A stretch of DNA of 34,655 nt from Chloroflexota bacterium (GCA_027364875.1 DAHXON010000032.1:1-34655); one strand, 5' to 3'. Shown: positions 15,229 through 22,724, counted from the first letter of the stretch. Made by a program: numbers and translations. The notes: generated by a model not told the origin, from the letters alone.

Positions 15229-15658
15229 CGAGTGTGCATCGTCAACAATGGTCGAATGACGGTATTGCGGCCGGGCATCTCCTCACGAAGAGAAACGCCC
15301 CGGCTGCCTGAGGGGGAGGACAGCCGGGGCGCCGGTAGATGCGGGTGGTGCGGATGCAGTGAGGGTGTTCCGAACTGATTCTCGGGCCCATGTCGGGGGC
15401 TGTTGTCGCGGCGTTGGTGCCGGCCCTGCAACGACCACCCGTCGGCCCGCGGCAAGCCCGCAGGCCGCCTACAGCCTGGTACAACCGGGCCCTCGGGGGC
15501 AGCGGAGACCAAAAGGGGAGATGCAGTCAACGGTCCTCGCTAATGACCCCCAGAATGGGTAGTCGTCCGGCTGGCACGCGGAACCTATGCTGCGCCCGGC
15601 CACAGTGGCCCTCGTCGCTGGACTATGATCGTGTGGAAGCCAACAGGGGAGGCGAGAC
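15229..15658 (+). other. 430-base gap before the protease pair
   Basis: No gene can be supported here. It holds a perfect hairpin (15296-15331) and TATGAT (15624-15629), a good -10 box 30 bases before the small coupled gene but without a clear -35. A promoter for the protease pair is therefore possible. Confidence 0.4.
15296..15331 (+). terminator. strong hairpin, possible terminator of the membrane-protein gene
   Basis: A perfect 11-bp inverted repeat (CGCCCCGGCTG / CAGCCGGGGCG) closes a 14-base purine-rich loop 67 bases after the stop codon. No T-run follows, so a Rho-independent terminator is only one option. Confidence 0.45.
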
Positions 15659-15844
15659 ATGGCGCATCGGCACAACAAAGACGTGGAGGACCGGCAGGCG
15701 GAGCAGGCCCGACTCGTCGAGTTGGCCCGCAAGGAGCCCGGAGTCGAAGAGGCCTTGGCGGCGTACCGGCGGCTCCAAGGGCAGGTCCCGAGTGTCGCCA
15801 TCTCCGGCTTTGTGGGTCGATACGCGACCGGCACGAACCGCTGA
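15659..15844 (+). CDS. small charged protein coupled to the ClpP-class protease
   Basis: A 61-residue protein (MAHRHNKDVEDRQAEQARLV...) with a highly charged helix in residues 5-42 and a less polar end (VPSVAISGFVGRY). GGGGAGG precedes the ATG. Its TGA overlaps the ATG of the protease gene (TGATG), so the two are made together in linked amounts. It could be an adaptor, inhibitor or antitoxin-like partner. No family is recognised. Confidence 0.65.
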   Translation: MAHRHNKDVEDRQAEQARLVELARKEPGVEEALAAYRRLQGQVPSVAISGFVGRYATGTNR

Positions 15845-16785
15845 TGCCAACCTGGGGGGAGATACTCGCGGAACTTGAGCAAGGCGAGCGCGAGACCGGG
15901 GTCCGCGACTACGATGGGGTGAGGCGCAAGTACATCGCGCGTCTCCACGAGATCACCGGTCGTGATGTCATTCTTTACGCGACAGACTGGCTCAGCGACA
16001 AGCCCAACACGGCCATAACCCTCGAAGATATGCAGGGTCTCATGGAGACGTGTAAGGGCCTCCACGGCCCCGGCCTAGATCTGATTCTTCATAGTCCGGG
16101 CGGCGATCCCAACGCCACCGCCAGCATCGTCAGGTACTTGCGGTCACGGTTCAAGAACATACGCGTTTTCGTGCCACTGGCGGCCATGTCGGCTGCGACT
16201 ATGCTGGCGCTATCGTCCAACGAGATCTGGATGGGTGCCCATTCGCAGCTCGGGCCAATCGACCCCCAGATGCTGATTGGCGGCCGCAGCTACCCGGCGC
16301 GCGCGATCCTTCAGCAGTTTGACAACGCCAAAGAAGAGCTGAGCAAGGACCCGAGCGGGCTGCTCGCCTGGGTCCCAATCCTCCAAGGCTATGGCCCCTC
16401 CCTCCTGGCGGAGTGCGAGAAGTGGACCGAGTTGTCGAAGAAACTGGTCCGCGATTGGCTGCGCCAGTACATGCTCCCGGCGACGCAGGATCGGTCCCTA
16501 AAAGCCAGCCGCATAGCCAACTACTTCGCTGACTACGACCGACACGGCTCGCACGCGATGGGAATCAGCCGGGAAAGCGCCCGAAAATGGGGCGTGGTCG
16601 TTCGCGATCTGGAGAGCGAACCGGTGCTCCAGGACGCTATCTTGAGCGTCCACCACGCCACGATTCACACGTTTAGTGGCCCGGCCGCCAAGATCATCGA
16701 GAACCACCTCGGCAAGGCGTTCGTGCGGTTGGCCATCAGCGTTCCATTTCAAGTAGTCCAACGGCCGGTGCAGGCAGAACGGTAG
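15844..16785 (+). CDS. ClpP/SppA-class serine protease (SDH_sah-like)
   Basis: A 313-residue protein of the serine dehydrogenase proteinase family in the ClpP/crotonase superfamily. LILHSPGGDPNATASI (80-95) is the oxyanion-loop glycine motif. AAMSAATMLAL (113-123) holds the probable nucleophile S116. EIWMGAHSQLGPIDPQ (127-142) is the segment after it, with H133 conserved in this group. The N-terminal 40 residues and the C-terminal helical part (from about 190) are family extensions. There is no signal peptide. The start overlaps the stop of the small upstream gene. Position at the element's right end, next to attR, marks it as cargo. Its target is unknown. Confidence 0.82.
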   Translation: MPTWGEILAELEQGERETGVRDYDGVRRKYIARLHEITGRDVILYATDWLSDKPNTAITLEDMQGLMETCKGLHGPGLDLILHSPGGDPNATASIVRYLRSRFKNIRVFVPLAAMSAATMLALSSNEIWMGAHSQLGPIDPQMLIGGRSYPARAILQQFDNAKEELSKDPSGLLAWVPILQGYGPSLLAECEKWTELSKKLVRDWLRQYMLPATQDRSLKASRIANYFADYDRHGSHAMGISRESARKWGVVVRDLESEPVLQDAILSVHHATIHTFSGPAAKIIENHLGKAFVRLAISVPFQVVQRPVQAER

Positions 16786-16826
16786 GCGCTCGGAGAGACG
16801 AAGCTGGTCTCCGCTCGGGGCGAGCC

Positions 16827-16848
16827 TGGTAGCAACAGCGGTAGCAAT
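16827..16848 (+). promoter_or_regulatory. right arm-type recombinase sites
   Basis: TGGTAGCAAC (16827-16836) and CGGTAGCAAT (16839-16848), spaced 12 bp, repeat the motif found inside the left end at 4045-4065. They lie about 95 bases before the attR core, as expected for the second arm of an attP site. Confidence 0.6.
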
Positions 16849-16942
16849 TGGGGCGCACCAGACCGGCCGCGAGGGCCACCAGGAGGCCGAGTTCGTGCTT
16901 GCGAACACCGTCAGCGGCCGTCGGCGTACGCCTCTGCGCACA

Positions 16943-16987
16943 CTGCAAAACCTCTATTCAGCGGTTCGAATCCGCTCGTCGCCTCCA
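16943..16987 (+). repeat. attR core (45 bp, 3' half of tRNA-Cys)
   Basis: Identical over 45 bases to 3953-3997. It contains only the anticodon-loop-to-CCA half, so it is not a working tRNA gene. It also forms the left edge of the older remnant to its right. Confidence 0.95.
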
Positions 16988-17620
16988 ACTTCCCCTCGTG
17001 AAATCGGATCCTGGGCCCCACTGTGCCCCATGCCGGCAGCAACGTGAATCGGCCACTCCATGCATCCCGGCGTGCTTCCCACCTCAGCGGGATTCCCGGT
17101 TTACCGATGGGGGCGGTCCAACGCAGGGCTGCGATGGGGCGGCGGCTGCATGGCCGTCCGTTTCTGGCCCAATTTGAGCGTCATGTTAGCCGCTTACGAC
17201 TGACAAATCGGCGATGCGGATGACTACCGCAGCATAACCGCGTCCCTTTTCCGGCTGCACCGCCACCATCGGTATTCCGGCATTTCGGGAGTCGGGCGAT
17301 CGAGATTGCGCCCGGGCGCACAACTTGCTGGCCCGCCGAATGGAGCCGGCAGCGGAGAGGAGCACAACTCGGTTCTTGGCGCGGGTGGTGGCCACAATCC
17401 GGGCCCATTCGGCCTCCGGTCGCCATCGCAGACGGACGTGGCGCCTGGTATCAACCGCGGTGGCCAACGGGAAGCCCATGCCCGGCCGCGAGTGCCGTCA
17501 AGAGGCCGATTCCACGTTTGGGTGCGCCGTCAGCGGCCGTCGGCGTATGCACCGCCAGGCGTGTGCACCGCCAACGGCAATGCCCCTATTCGGCGGTTCG
17601 AATCCGCTCGTCGCCTCCAA
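16988..17620. mobile_element. decayed remnant of a related tRNA-Cys element
   Basis: The sequence just after attR (16988-17046: CTTCCCCTCGTGAAATCGG, later CAGCAACGTG) resembles the left arm after the true tRNA-Cys (3998-4057: CTTCCCCCTAGTGAATTGG, later TAGCAACGTG). Its far end (17482-17620) resembles the right arm and core of the present element (16863-16988), sharing CGTCAGCGGCCGTCGGCGTA. So both ends of an older sibling element survive, with almost all of the interior deleted. Confidence 0.75.
17586..17619 (+). repeat. third tRNA-Cys fragment (old attR)
   Basis: Thirty-four bases matching the T-arm and acceptor end of tRNA-Cys with one mismatch (CTATTCGGCGG instead of CTATTCAGCGG). Preceded by a right-arm-like sequence shared with the current element. 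Confidence 0.85.
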
Positions 17621-18551
17621 ATCCCTCCGGCGTCCGCCGACCACCCGATTCATTTGGTTGGCCGGACCCGCGCCGTTCGATGACGCGCTGGACGAGGAGC
17701 CGCACGGCAACGATGGCGACGCCGAACGGGGCGAACACCGGGACCGAGAAGGCGATGGCGAGGACCCTCGAACGTCGGGCGGCCTCGATAGACCAGATGA
17801 AGTAGTGGTCCTGAGGGTGCGGCCACAGAGCCGGTGTCGCCACGAGCAGGCCGGCCCGGCGAAGCGAGAGCAGCAGCAGGAGCATCGGCGGTATGGCGAT
17901 CAGAGGCAGCTGGATCCCACTCGGAGACTGGGCCGCGAGCGTCGACGAGATCGTCCCGAACTCGGAGATGAAGCGGCTCCACGGGAGCAACGGGAAGGTG
18001 ACGGCCACGAGGACCGCGGCGCCCAGAGCCGCGCGCCATCTACCCTCGCCGAGCATCCCCGGCAGCGAGTACACCTTCGTTGCCCCGGAGATGGCGCCCG
18101 CGCCGAGGAGCGTGAGTCCCAGCAGGGCCACGTCCGGGCTGCCCGGCCAGATGCCGCCGGTGAAGGGCGGCCACATGATCCACCACCAGGGCAGCTTGTA
18201 GTGGCGAATGGCCAGGACCACGCTGGCCAGGCCCGCGATCGGCCAGAAAACTGCCGCGACGGTCTCGCCGAACGGGAGCAGCGGGAGATTCAGGAGCAGG
18301 CAGGGCGGCGGCGCGGCAAAAAGGAAGCCGGCGCTGCTTCGCACGGCCCATGGGTCTCCGCCGTTGACCCAGGCCTGCGTGGCCTGGAAGTAGAGCCGCG
18401 CGTCGTCCGACGAGCTGGCCGGATGGTTCAGGATGTAGATGGCCCGAGTTGCCATGCAGAACACGAACCAGGTCGGGACCGACAGGCGAACGAAGGTGTT
18501 CCACGCGAGCGCAATATCCGGCTTGCGGGGATGGAGGCGGGTGCTGGCCAC
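17586..18551 (-). CDS. GT-C-like membrane protein (DUF2029/GT87-like) ending inside the tRNA fragment
   Basis: A 321-residue hydrophobic protein with about seven or eight membrane segments. The first outer loop has ASSSDDARLYFQATQAWVNG, with acidic residues at the position of the GT-C catalytic site. This makes it a second likely polyprenyl-sugar-dependent glycosyltransferase in the window, shorter than most (around 400). It starts at GTG 18551 with AGAGGA upstream. The last ten residues (GGDERIRTAE) are the antisense translation of the tRNA-Cys 3' end, and the stop TAG lies in it. The same TAG would be read from the intact tRNA, so the gene may originally have ended against tRNA-Cys. Alternatively its true end was lost. 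Confidence 0.65.
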   Translation of the reverse strand: MASTRLHPRKPDIALAWNTFVRLSVPTWFVFCMATRAIYILNHPASSSDDARLYFQATQAWVNGGDPWAVRSSAGFLFAAPPPCLLLNLPLLPFGETVAAVFWPIAGLASVVLAIRHYKLPWWWIMWPPFTGGIWPGSPDVALLGLTLLGAGAISGATKVYSLPGMLGEGRWRAALGAAVLVAVTFPLLPWSRFISEFGTISSTLAAQSPSGIQLPLIAIPPMLLLLLSLRRAGLLVATPALWPHPQDHYFIWSIEAARRSRVLAIAFSVPVFAPFGVAIVAVRLLVQRVIERRGSGQPNESGGRRTPEGFGGDERIRTAE

Positions 18552-18696
18552 GACTGTCCTCTCGAGCGGCTCGACGGCGAGCCCAGGCGGCGAGCTACGT
18601 TAGCACAGCCCCGGGGCCCGACAGAGCTCCGTCCGAACCGGCTGGGCGCCCTGCCCTGGACCCGGCCAGACCTCCCGGATCAGCGGCGCGATTCCC

Positions 18697-19380
18697 CTAC
18701 GCGTCCGCCTCGGTAGCCTCCGGTCTCCACGCCCGCGGAACGAACTCGTCGTCCACGTCTTCGGCCAACTCGGCCAGAGCCTGGGCGAGCGACGCCTGGT
18801 CTTCCTGGCAGAGCCCCAGGAAATGAAGTCCGATCAAGCGTTGCCGACCGGACGGATCGTCGGGGTCCTTGTCGACTCGGACGACCTCGGCCTGGCAGTC
18901 GAACGTCGTTTCGGGAGTCAGCTGGAGCGAGGCGTCCACCCGCTGGGCCACCATGACGGGCAGCTCGGCGATGCAGAAGACGCCGCCGACGCTTACGTTG
19001 GTGCTCATTGCCGGTACCGGGTCGGCGCCTTCGTCGGCCCGCAGGTAGAGCGGTATCGAGAGCCGAACGCGGGAGTGTTCGCGCCGGGAGGGAGGGTCCC
19101 AGAGGCGCGGCCGCTTGAGGACGACGACCGCGCCGTTTCGGCCGATGTGCCACAGCACCACGGTGTCGGCGGTCTGCGTCGGACGGTTCGGATGACGGAG
19201 GACGAGCCGGACCTGCCGCCCGGGGTCGAGCGGGTCGCCGAGCTGGTGGTCGATGGCGACCCACAGCTCCTGGCGGGTGAGATCCGCGATTACGGCCGGG
19301 TGGGAGTGCCACTCGTCGCCGGCGAGCGTCTCCAGGCTCACTTGCGTGGCGATCGTCGGTTCCTGGTCATACTCCGTCAC
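18697..19380 (-). CDS. PilZ domain protein, probable c-di-GMP receptor
   Basis: A 227-residue protein. The C-terminal half shows the PilZ c-di-GMP motif: RREHSRVRL (RxxxR) followed by TNVSVGGVF ([D/N]xSxxG). An N-terminal YcgR-like barrel region precedes it (QVRLVLRHPNRPTQTADTVV). The C-terminal tail is acidic. GTG 19380 is chosen because AGGTGG lies just before it; a longer frame to 19551 has no ribosome site. It diverges from the HD-GYP gene, which would break down c-di-GMP, and a Flp pilin lies nearby. Likely role: turning c-di-GMP level into a change in motility, pili or secretion. Confidence 0.83.
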   Translation of the reverse strand: MTEYDQEPTIATQVSLETLAGDEWHSHPAVIADLTRQELWVAIDHQLGDPLDPGRQVRLVLRHPNRPTQTADTVVLWHIGRNGAVVVLKRPRLWDPPSRREHSRVRLSIPLYLRADEGADPVPAMSTNVSVGGVFCIAELPVMVAQRVDASLQLTPETTFDCQAEVVRVDKDPDDPSGRQRLIGLHFLGLCQEDQASLAQALAELAEDVDDEFVPRAWRPEATEADA

Positions 19381-19631
19381 GTCCCCACCTGCATGCACCG
19401 GTCTTCCTTTCAGAGAACTCGGCAAGTATGAAAGAGTGTTCGTGGCGCGTGGAAGTTGGCTAACTCCACCTGACCGCACCGACGTGTCGTCAGCGTCGTC
19501 GAGGGCATGGCGAAGGCGTGGCCAGAGAGCACCGTTCGTGTGTCGTTCCACCAGATCAAACCCGGTTGGCGCGCCGGGTTGCGGCCCTTACGATCGGCCG
19601 ATGCTGCGACGACCTCAGGTGAGGTAGGGGG

Positions 19632-20638
19632 ATGCCCACCACCGATCCGCTCAGGGCGACGTGGCCTGCCCGAATCCTCATCGCCGACGACGAGCCGCTG
19701 GCGCGCCGGTTGCTGCGGCGAATCCTGGAGCCGGCCGGCTACGAGGTCAGCGAGGCGGATACCGGCCGCGGCGCCCTCGAGGCCACGCGGCAGAGCCATC
19801 CGGACCTCCTGATCCTGGACATCTCCATGCCCGACATCGACGGCGTGGAGATCTGCCGCGCGGTCAAGAACGACCCCTCGATGTACCTGACGCCGATCAT
19901 TCACGTAACTGGCTCGACGGTCCGCGAAGAACGTCTGCGGGCGCTCGAGGCCGGCTCCGACGAGTTCGTGGGCAAGCCGTTCGACATCGAAGAGCTGCTC
20001 ATCCGCGTCCGATCGCTGCTCCGCACCAAGCGCGCGACCGACCACCTGGTCAGCAGCGAGGCCGTCGTGATCGCGCTCGCCAAAACCGTCGAGGCTCGCG
20101 ACAACTACACCGAGAGGCATCTTCGGCGGGTGGCCGACCGGGCGGTCGAAGTCGCCCGTCGGCTCGGCATGCCCGAGCGCGAGGTCGAGGCGTTCGAATG
20201 GGCGGTCTGCTCCACGATCTCGGCAAAATCGCCGTGCCCGATCGGGTGCTGCTCAAGCCGGGTCCCCTGGATCGCCGAGAGTTCGCCCTTGTGAGGAAGC
20301 ACCCCGAGGCCGGCGCGGAGATCGTCCGGCCCCTTCGCTCGTTCGAGGCGCCGGAGCCCGCCGTTCTGCACCACCACGAGCATTTCGACGGGACGGGCTA
20401 TCCGTACGGGCTTCGGGGGAACGAAATCCCGCTATCGGCGCGCATCGTCGCGGTCGCGGACTCGTTCGACGCGATGACGACCGATCGTCCGTACAGGGAG
20501 GGGCTGCCGGTCGCGGAGGCGTTCCAGCGGCTCGAGGACGGAAGAGGGGAGCAGTGGGATCCGGACGCGGTGGACGCCTTCCTGGCCGCCTATGCCGGTG
20601 CCGGCGAGCCGGACAGCATCCTCGAGCGCCGGCAGTAG
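19632..20638 (+). pseudogene. response regulator with HD-GYP domain, broken by a one-base frameshift
   Basis: The first part encodes a receiver domain (ILIADDEPLARRLL; phosphoacceptor D63 in LILDISMPDIDG; GKPFD near residue 115). A linker and the start of an HD-GYP domain follow (VEARDNYTERHLRRVADRAV). At about 20200-20202 the frame changes. The rest, GGLLHDLGKIAVPDRVLL and HHHEHFDGTGYPYGLRG, continues in the next frame to 20638. Adding one G in GAATGGGCGG would restore the normal W-G-G-L-L-HD reading. HD-GYP enzymes hydrolyse c-di-GMP. Either a sequencing or assembly error, or a real pseudogene. GYPYG replaces the usual GYPDG. Confidence 0.85.
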
Positions 20639-20714
20639 CCCAATCCGTCGGCCGATTGCTCCGAGGGGTTCCGACACGCGCCCGGGCCGCGGCCACGCTA
20701 ACCTTGCCTCTCCG

Positions 20715-20804
20715 GCCGGAGTGGCGGAATTGGCAGACGCGGCGGACTTAAAATCCGCGGCCCCCCAGTGGGGCGTCAGGGTTCGAGACCCTGCTCCGGC
20801 ACCA
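20715..20804 (+). tRNA. tRNA-Leu (TAA)
   Basis: Acceptor stem GCCGGAG / CTCCGGC, anticodon stem GCGGA / TCCGC with loop CTTAAAA (anticodon TAA), a long variable arm (CCCCCAGTGGGG) as in class II tRNAs, T-arm GGTTCGAGACC, discriminator A and encoded CCA. Confidence 0.97.
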
Positions 20805-20868
20805 GGCGAGGCATGACGGCTGCCGGCTCAGCGACGAGCGAGGAGCCTTCGCCCCCGCATACCCCCAG

Positions 20869-20906
20869 ACAAACAAGAAGCGGGCTCGCCCTTCCAGGCG
20901 GCCCGC
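20869..20906 (-). terminator. intrinsic terminator of the pilin gene
   Basis: On the minus strand a GCGGGC / GCCCGC stem with further inner pairing is followed by TTCTTGTTTGT. It lies 27 bases after the pilin stop. Stem plus T-rich run is the best intrinsic-terminator match in the window. Confidence 0.65.
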
Positions 20907-20932
20907 CGCTTGCTCCGAAGCCTGAGCTGGAC

Positions 20933-21091
20933 TCAGAGAGTCCCAAACGTGGTCGCGATGTTGCTCATCATGGACTGCACGGTTGTTCCGAACGCCATGA
21001 CTCCCGCCACGACTGCCAGGCAGATGAGTGCGAGGATGAGTGCGTACTCCGCGAGACCCTGTCCTTCCTCGCGGCGAAGGACCGAGAACAA
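20933..21091 (-). CDS. Flp/Fap-type pilin
   Basis: A 52-residue protein with the Flp pilin pattern: a short basic leader, EEGQGLAEYALILALICLAV (G then E five residues after it), and a hydrophobic helix. Flp pilins are processed by a TadV-type peptidase after the G and assembled by the Tad system. TTG 21091 is chosen because AAAGGAGG lies five bases before it; a longer version from ATG 21121 would lack a ribosome site. Tad assembly genes are not in this window. The neighbouring PilZ and HD-GYP genes suggest c-di-GMP control. Confidence 0.87.
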   Translation of the reverse strand: MFSVLRREEGQGLAEYALILALICLAVVAGVMAFGTTVQSMMSNIATTFGTL

Positions 21092-21445
21092 CGAGGCCTC
21101 CTTTCTGATCCGCGGGGGCATCAGTTCTTCGGGCCGCCGAGCCTGGATGAATGATGAACTTGGCCCGGCATCCCAGATGGCAGCATAGGCCTCGGCCGGG
21201 GACCCGCCGCCATAACTTTCGTACCGGCCTTGCCCGTTGCCACGGGTACTCGCACCATTGGAGCACACAAGGTGGTGCCAGGCTGCGCCACCGACCCTCC
21301 ACGCACGGAGCGGCTGCCGTCGCCGAAACCGGCGAGGAGCCGCAGAGGGCCGAGCCTGGTATCATTCGCCGGTCCTTTCGGCTCCGACCGACCGGCGTTG
21401 CCGCTCGCGCATCGGGGCATACCCATGGGAAGGAGACACTGGCGC
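21092..21445. other. 354-base divergent region between pilin and rpsF
   Basis: No gene supported. It should hold promoters for both directions. The clearest is TGGTATCAT at 21357-21365 for rpsF. Nothing distinct is seen for the pilin beyond its ribosome site. Confidence 0.5.
21357..21365 (+). promoter_or_regulatory. candidate extended -10 promoter of rpsF
   Basis: TGGTATCAT gives an extended -10 (TG-n-TATCAT) about 80 bases before the rpsF start. No good -35 is visible, which extended -10 promoters tolerate. Confidence 0.4.
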
Positions 21446-21874
21446 ATGCGCCGATACGAACTCATGCTCGTCCTGCGTCCGGACTTGCCGGACGACAAGG
21501 TCCAGGGGACCCTGGAGCGAACCGCCCGAGCCATCGCGGCCGGCGGCGGCCAGATCGTCAAGCAGGCCCCGTGGGGCCGCCGCCGACTGGCCTATCCCAT
21601 CGACCACCATCGCGAAGGGTCGTACTACGTTCTGCTCTTCGAGGCCCCGGCGACGGCGATCTCGGAGCTCGAGCGCGGTCTCCTCATCAGCGAGGAAGTC
21701 CTCCGCCATCTCGTCACGCGCGTCGAGCGGCCTGTCCGGGCAGCTCGCGGCCGCGGCGCCGAGGCTGAGGCCGACGTGGATGTGACGTTGCCCGCCGACG
21801 AGGAAGAGCCCGAGGATCAGGGCGAGTTCATCGACGAGTCGGAGAGCGAAGCGGCGCCAGCCGCGATCGACTAG
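21446..21874 (+). CDS. rpsF: 30S ribosomal protein S6
   Basis: A 142-residue S6. MRRYELMLVLRPDLPDD at the start, GQIVKQAPWGRRRLAYPIDH in the middle and the YYVLLFEAPATAISELER strand-helix are classic. S6 binds 16S rRNA with S18. The start ATG 21446 has GAAGGAG about ten bases upstream; ATG 21425 is possible but less likely. About 40 extra residues at the C-terminus are strongly acidic (DEEEPEDQGEFIDESESE), longer than in most bacteria and reminiscent of the Glu tail added to S6 in enteric bacteria. First gene of an rpsF-ssb-rpsR operon. Confidence 0.95.
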   Translation: MRRYELMLVLRPDLPDDKVQGTLERTARAIAAGGGQIVKQAPWGRRRLAYPIDHHREGSYYVLLFEAPATAISELERGLLISEEVLRHLVTRVERPVRAARGRGAEAEADVDVTLPADEEEPEDQGEFIDESESEAAPAAID

Positions 21875-21905
21875 AACCGCTCGCAGCGGTACGGAGGGAA
21901 GCTCG

Positions 21906-22364
21906 ATGTCGCTCAACAAGGCGATGATCATCGGCAATCTCGGCCGCGATCCGGAGATGCGGTATACCGCCAACGGCCAGGCCGTCACGCAGTTCACGGT
22001 CGCCGTGAACCGCAACTACAAAGACGCCAGCGGCGAGTGGAAAGAAGAGACGGAGTGGTTCCGCGTCGTGGCCTGGGGACCCCTGGCCGAACGGACCGCC
22101 GAGTACCTGCGCAAGGGCCGCAAGGTCTATGTGGAAGGACGCCTGCAGACTCGCAACTGGGAAGGCCAGGACGGCCAGAAGCACTACACCACCGAGCTGA
22201 TCGCCAGTACGGTCACCGGCCTGGATCCGCGGCCGCGCGAGGAAGGGGCCCCCGAGTTCGCGGGCGCCCGACCGAGCCGGAGCGGCGGACCAGGCGAATC
22301 GGGCGCACCGAGTGGATCGGGCGACGATTTCGGCTCGAGCGACCTGGACGAACTGCCCTTCTAG
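21906..22364 (+). CDS. ssb: single-stranded DNA-binding protein
   Basis: A 152-residue SSB. The OB-fold part (1-110) has MSLNKAMIIGNLGRDPEMRY, then WFRVVAWGPLAERTAEYLRK and KVYVEGRLQTRNWEGQDG. A Gly/Ser/Pro linker leads to the conserved acidic tip DDFGSSDLDELPF that recruits repair and replication proteins. Between rpsF and rpsR, the common bacterial order. The start follows ACGGAGGGAAGCTCG. Confidence 0.97.
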   Translation: MSLNKAMIIGNLGRDPEMRYTANGQAVTQFTVAVNRNYKDASGEWKEETEWFRVVAWGPLAERTAEYLRKGRKVYVEGRLQTRNWEGQDGQKHYTTELIASTVTGLDPRPREEGAPEFAGARPSRSGGPGESGAPSGSGDDFGSSDLDELPF

Positions 22365-22445
22365 CCGCACCTGGCGCCCGATCGGCGCCGGCAACGAGAC
22401 CAAACCGCCGCGTTTGACGCGGTCCACGACAAAGGAACGCGAAAT

Positions 22446-22724
22446 ATGCCCCCGAGCACCCGAGAGAAGACCCGAACCAAGCGTGACGAGTACTACCGCG
22501 ATCGCCGCCGCCGCAAGGTCTGCACGTTCTGCGCGGACAAGACGGTCATGATCGACTACAAGGAAGTCAACAGGCTTCGCCGCTACCTGTCGGAGCGAGC
22601 CAAGATCGAGCCCCGCCGAAAGACCGGCACCTGCGCGAATCACCAGCGCCAGCTGGCGGTGGCCCTCAAGCGGGCGCGGATCGTAGCCCTCCTCCCTTAC
22701 GCCCCCCAGCACGTCCGCCCCTAG
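22446..22724 (+). CDS. rpsR: 30S ribosomal protein S18
   Basis: A 92-residue S18. [20 protein letters not shown] (Cys-x-x-Cys) and [20 protein letters not shown] are the family core, with the C-x-x-C...C form that may hold zinc. The N-terminus is longer than in E. coli and rich in R, K and E. Binds 16S rRNA with S6, which is encoded two genes upstream. Confidence 0.96.
   Translation: MPPSTREKTRTKRDEYYRDRRRRKVCTFCADKTVMIDYKEVNRLRRYLSERAKIEPRRKTGTCANHQRQLAVALKRARIVALLPYAPQHVRP

Larger units (their letters stand above)
3953..16987. mobile_element. 13-kb tRNA-Cys integrative element, phage-satellite-like
   Basis: The element is bounded by exact 45-bp copies of the 3' half of tRNA-Cys, giving a unit of 12,990 bp. 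A tyrosine integrase is the first gene inside attL, and arm-type repeats lie inside both ends. All genes run rightward, mostly with stop-start overlaps. The early part holds small HTH and RHH regulators and a replication-initiator-like protein. The middle part holds small phage-type genes with a P27-like small terminase subunit. The right part holds probable cargo: a methyltransferase-nuclease, a membrane protein, and a ClpP-class protease with a coupled small protein. No large terminase, portal, major capsid or tape-measure gene is recognised. A satellite (PICI-like in concept) or a reduced prophage are the main readings. Confidence 0.88.
16786..17585. other. 800-base region of attachment sites and element remnants
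   Basis: No convincing gene. It holds the right arm repeats, attR and the decayed second element. A minus-strand frame of 97 codons (17186-17479) has an ordinary amino-acid mix but no recognised family and may be a remnant gene or chance. Confidence 0.6.

Noticed and set aside
16943-16987. Second tRNA-Cys gene
   Set aside because: Only the 3' half is present; the D-arm and 5' acceptor strand are missing.
17186-17479. Minus-strand frame of 97 codons inside the old element remnant
   Set aside because: No recognised family, no clear ribosome site; kept only as a note in the gap entry.
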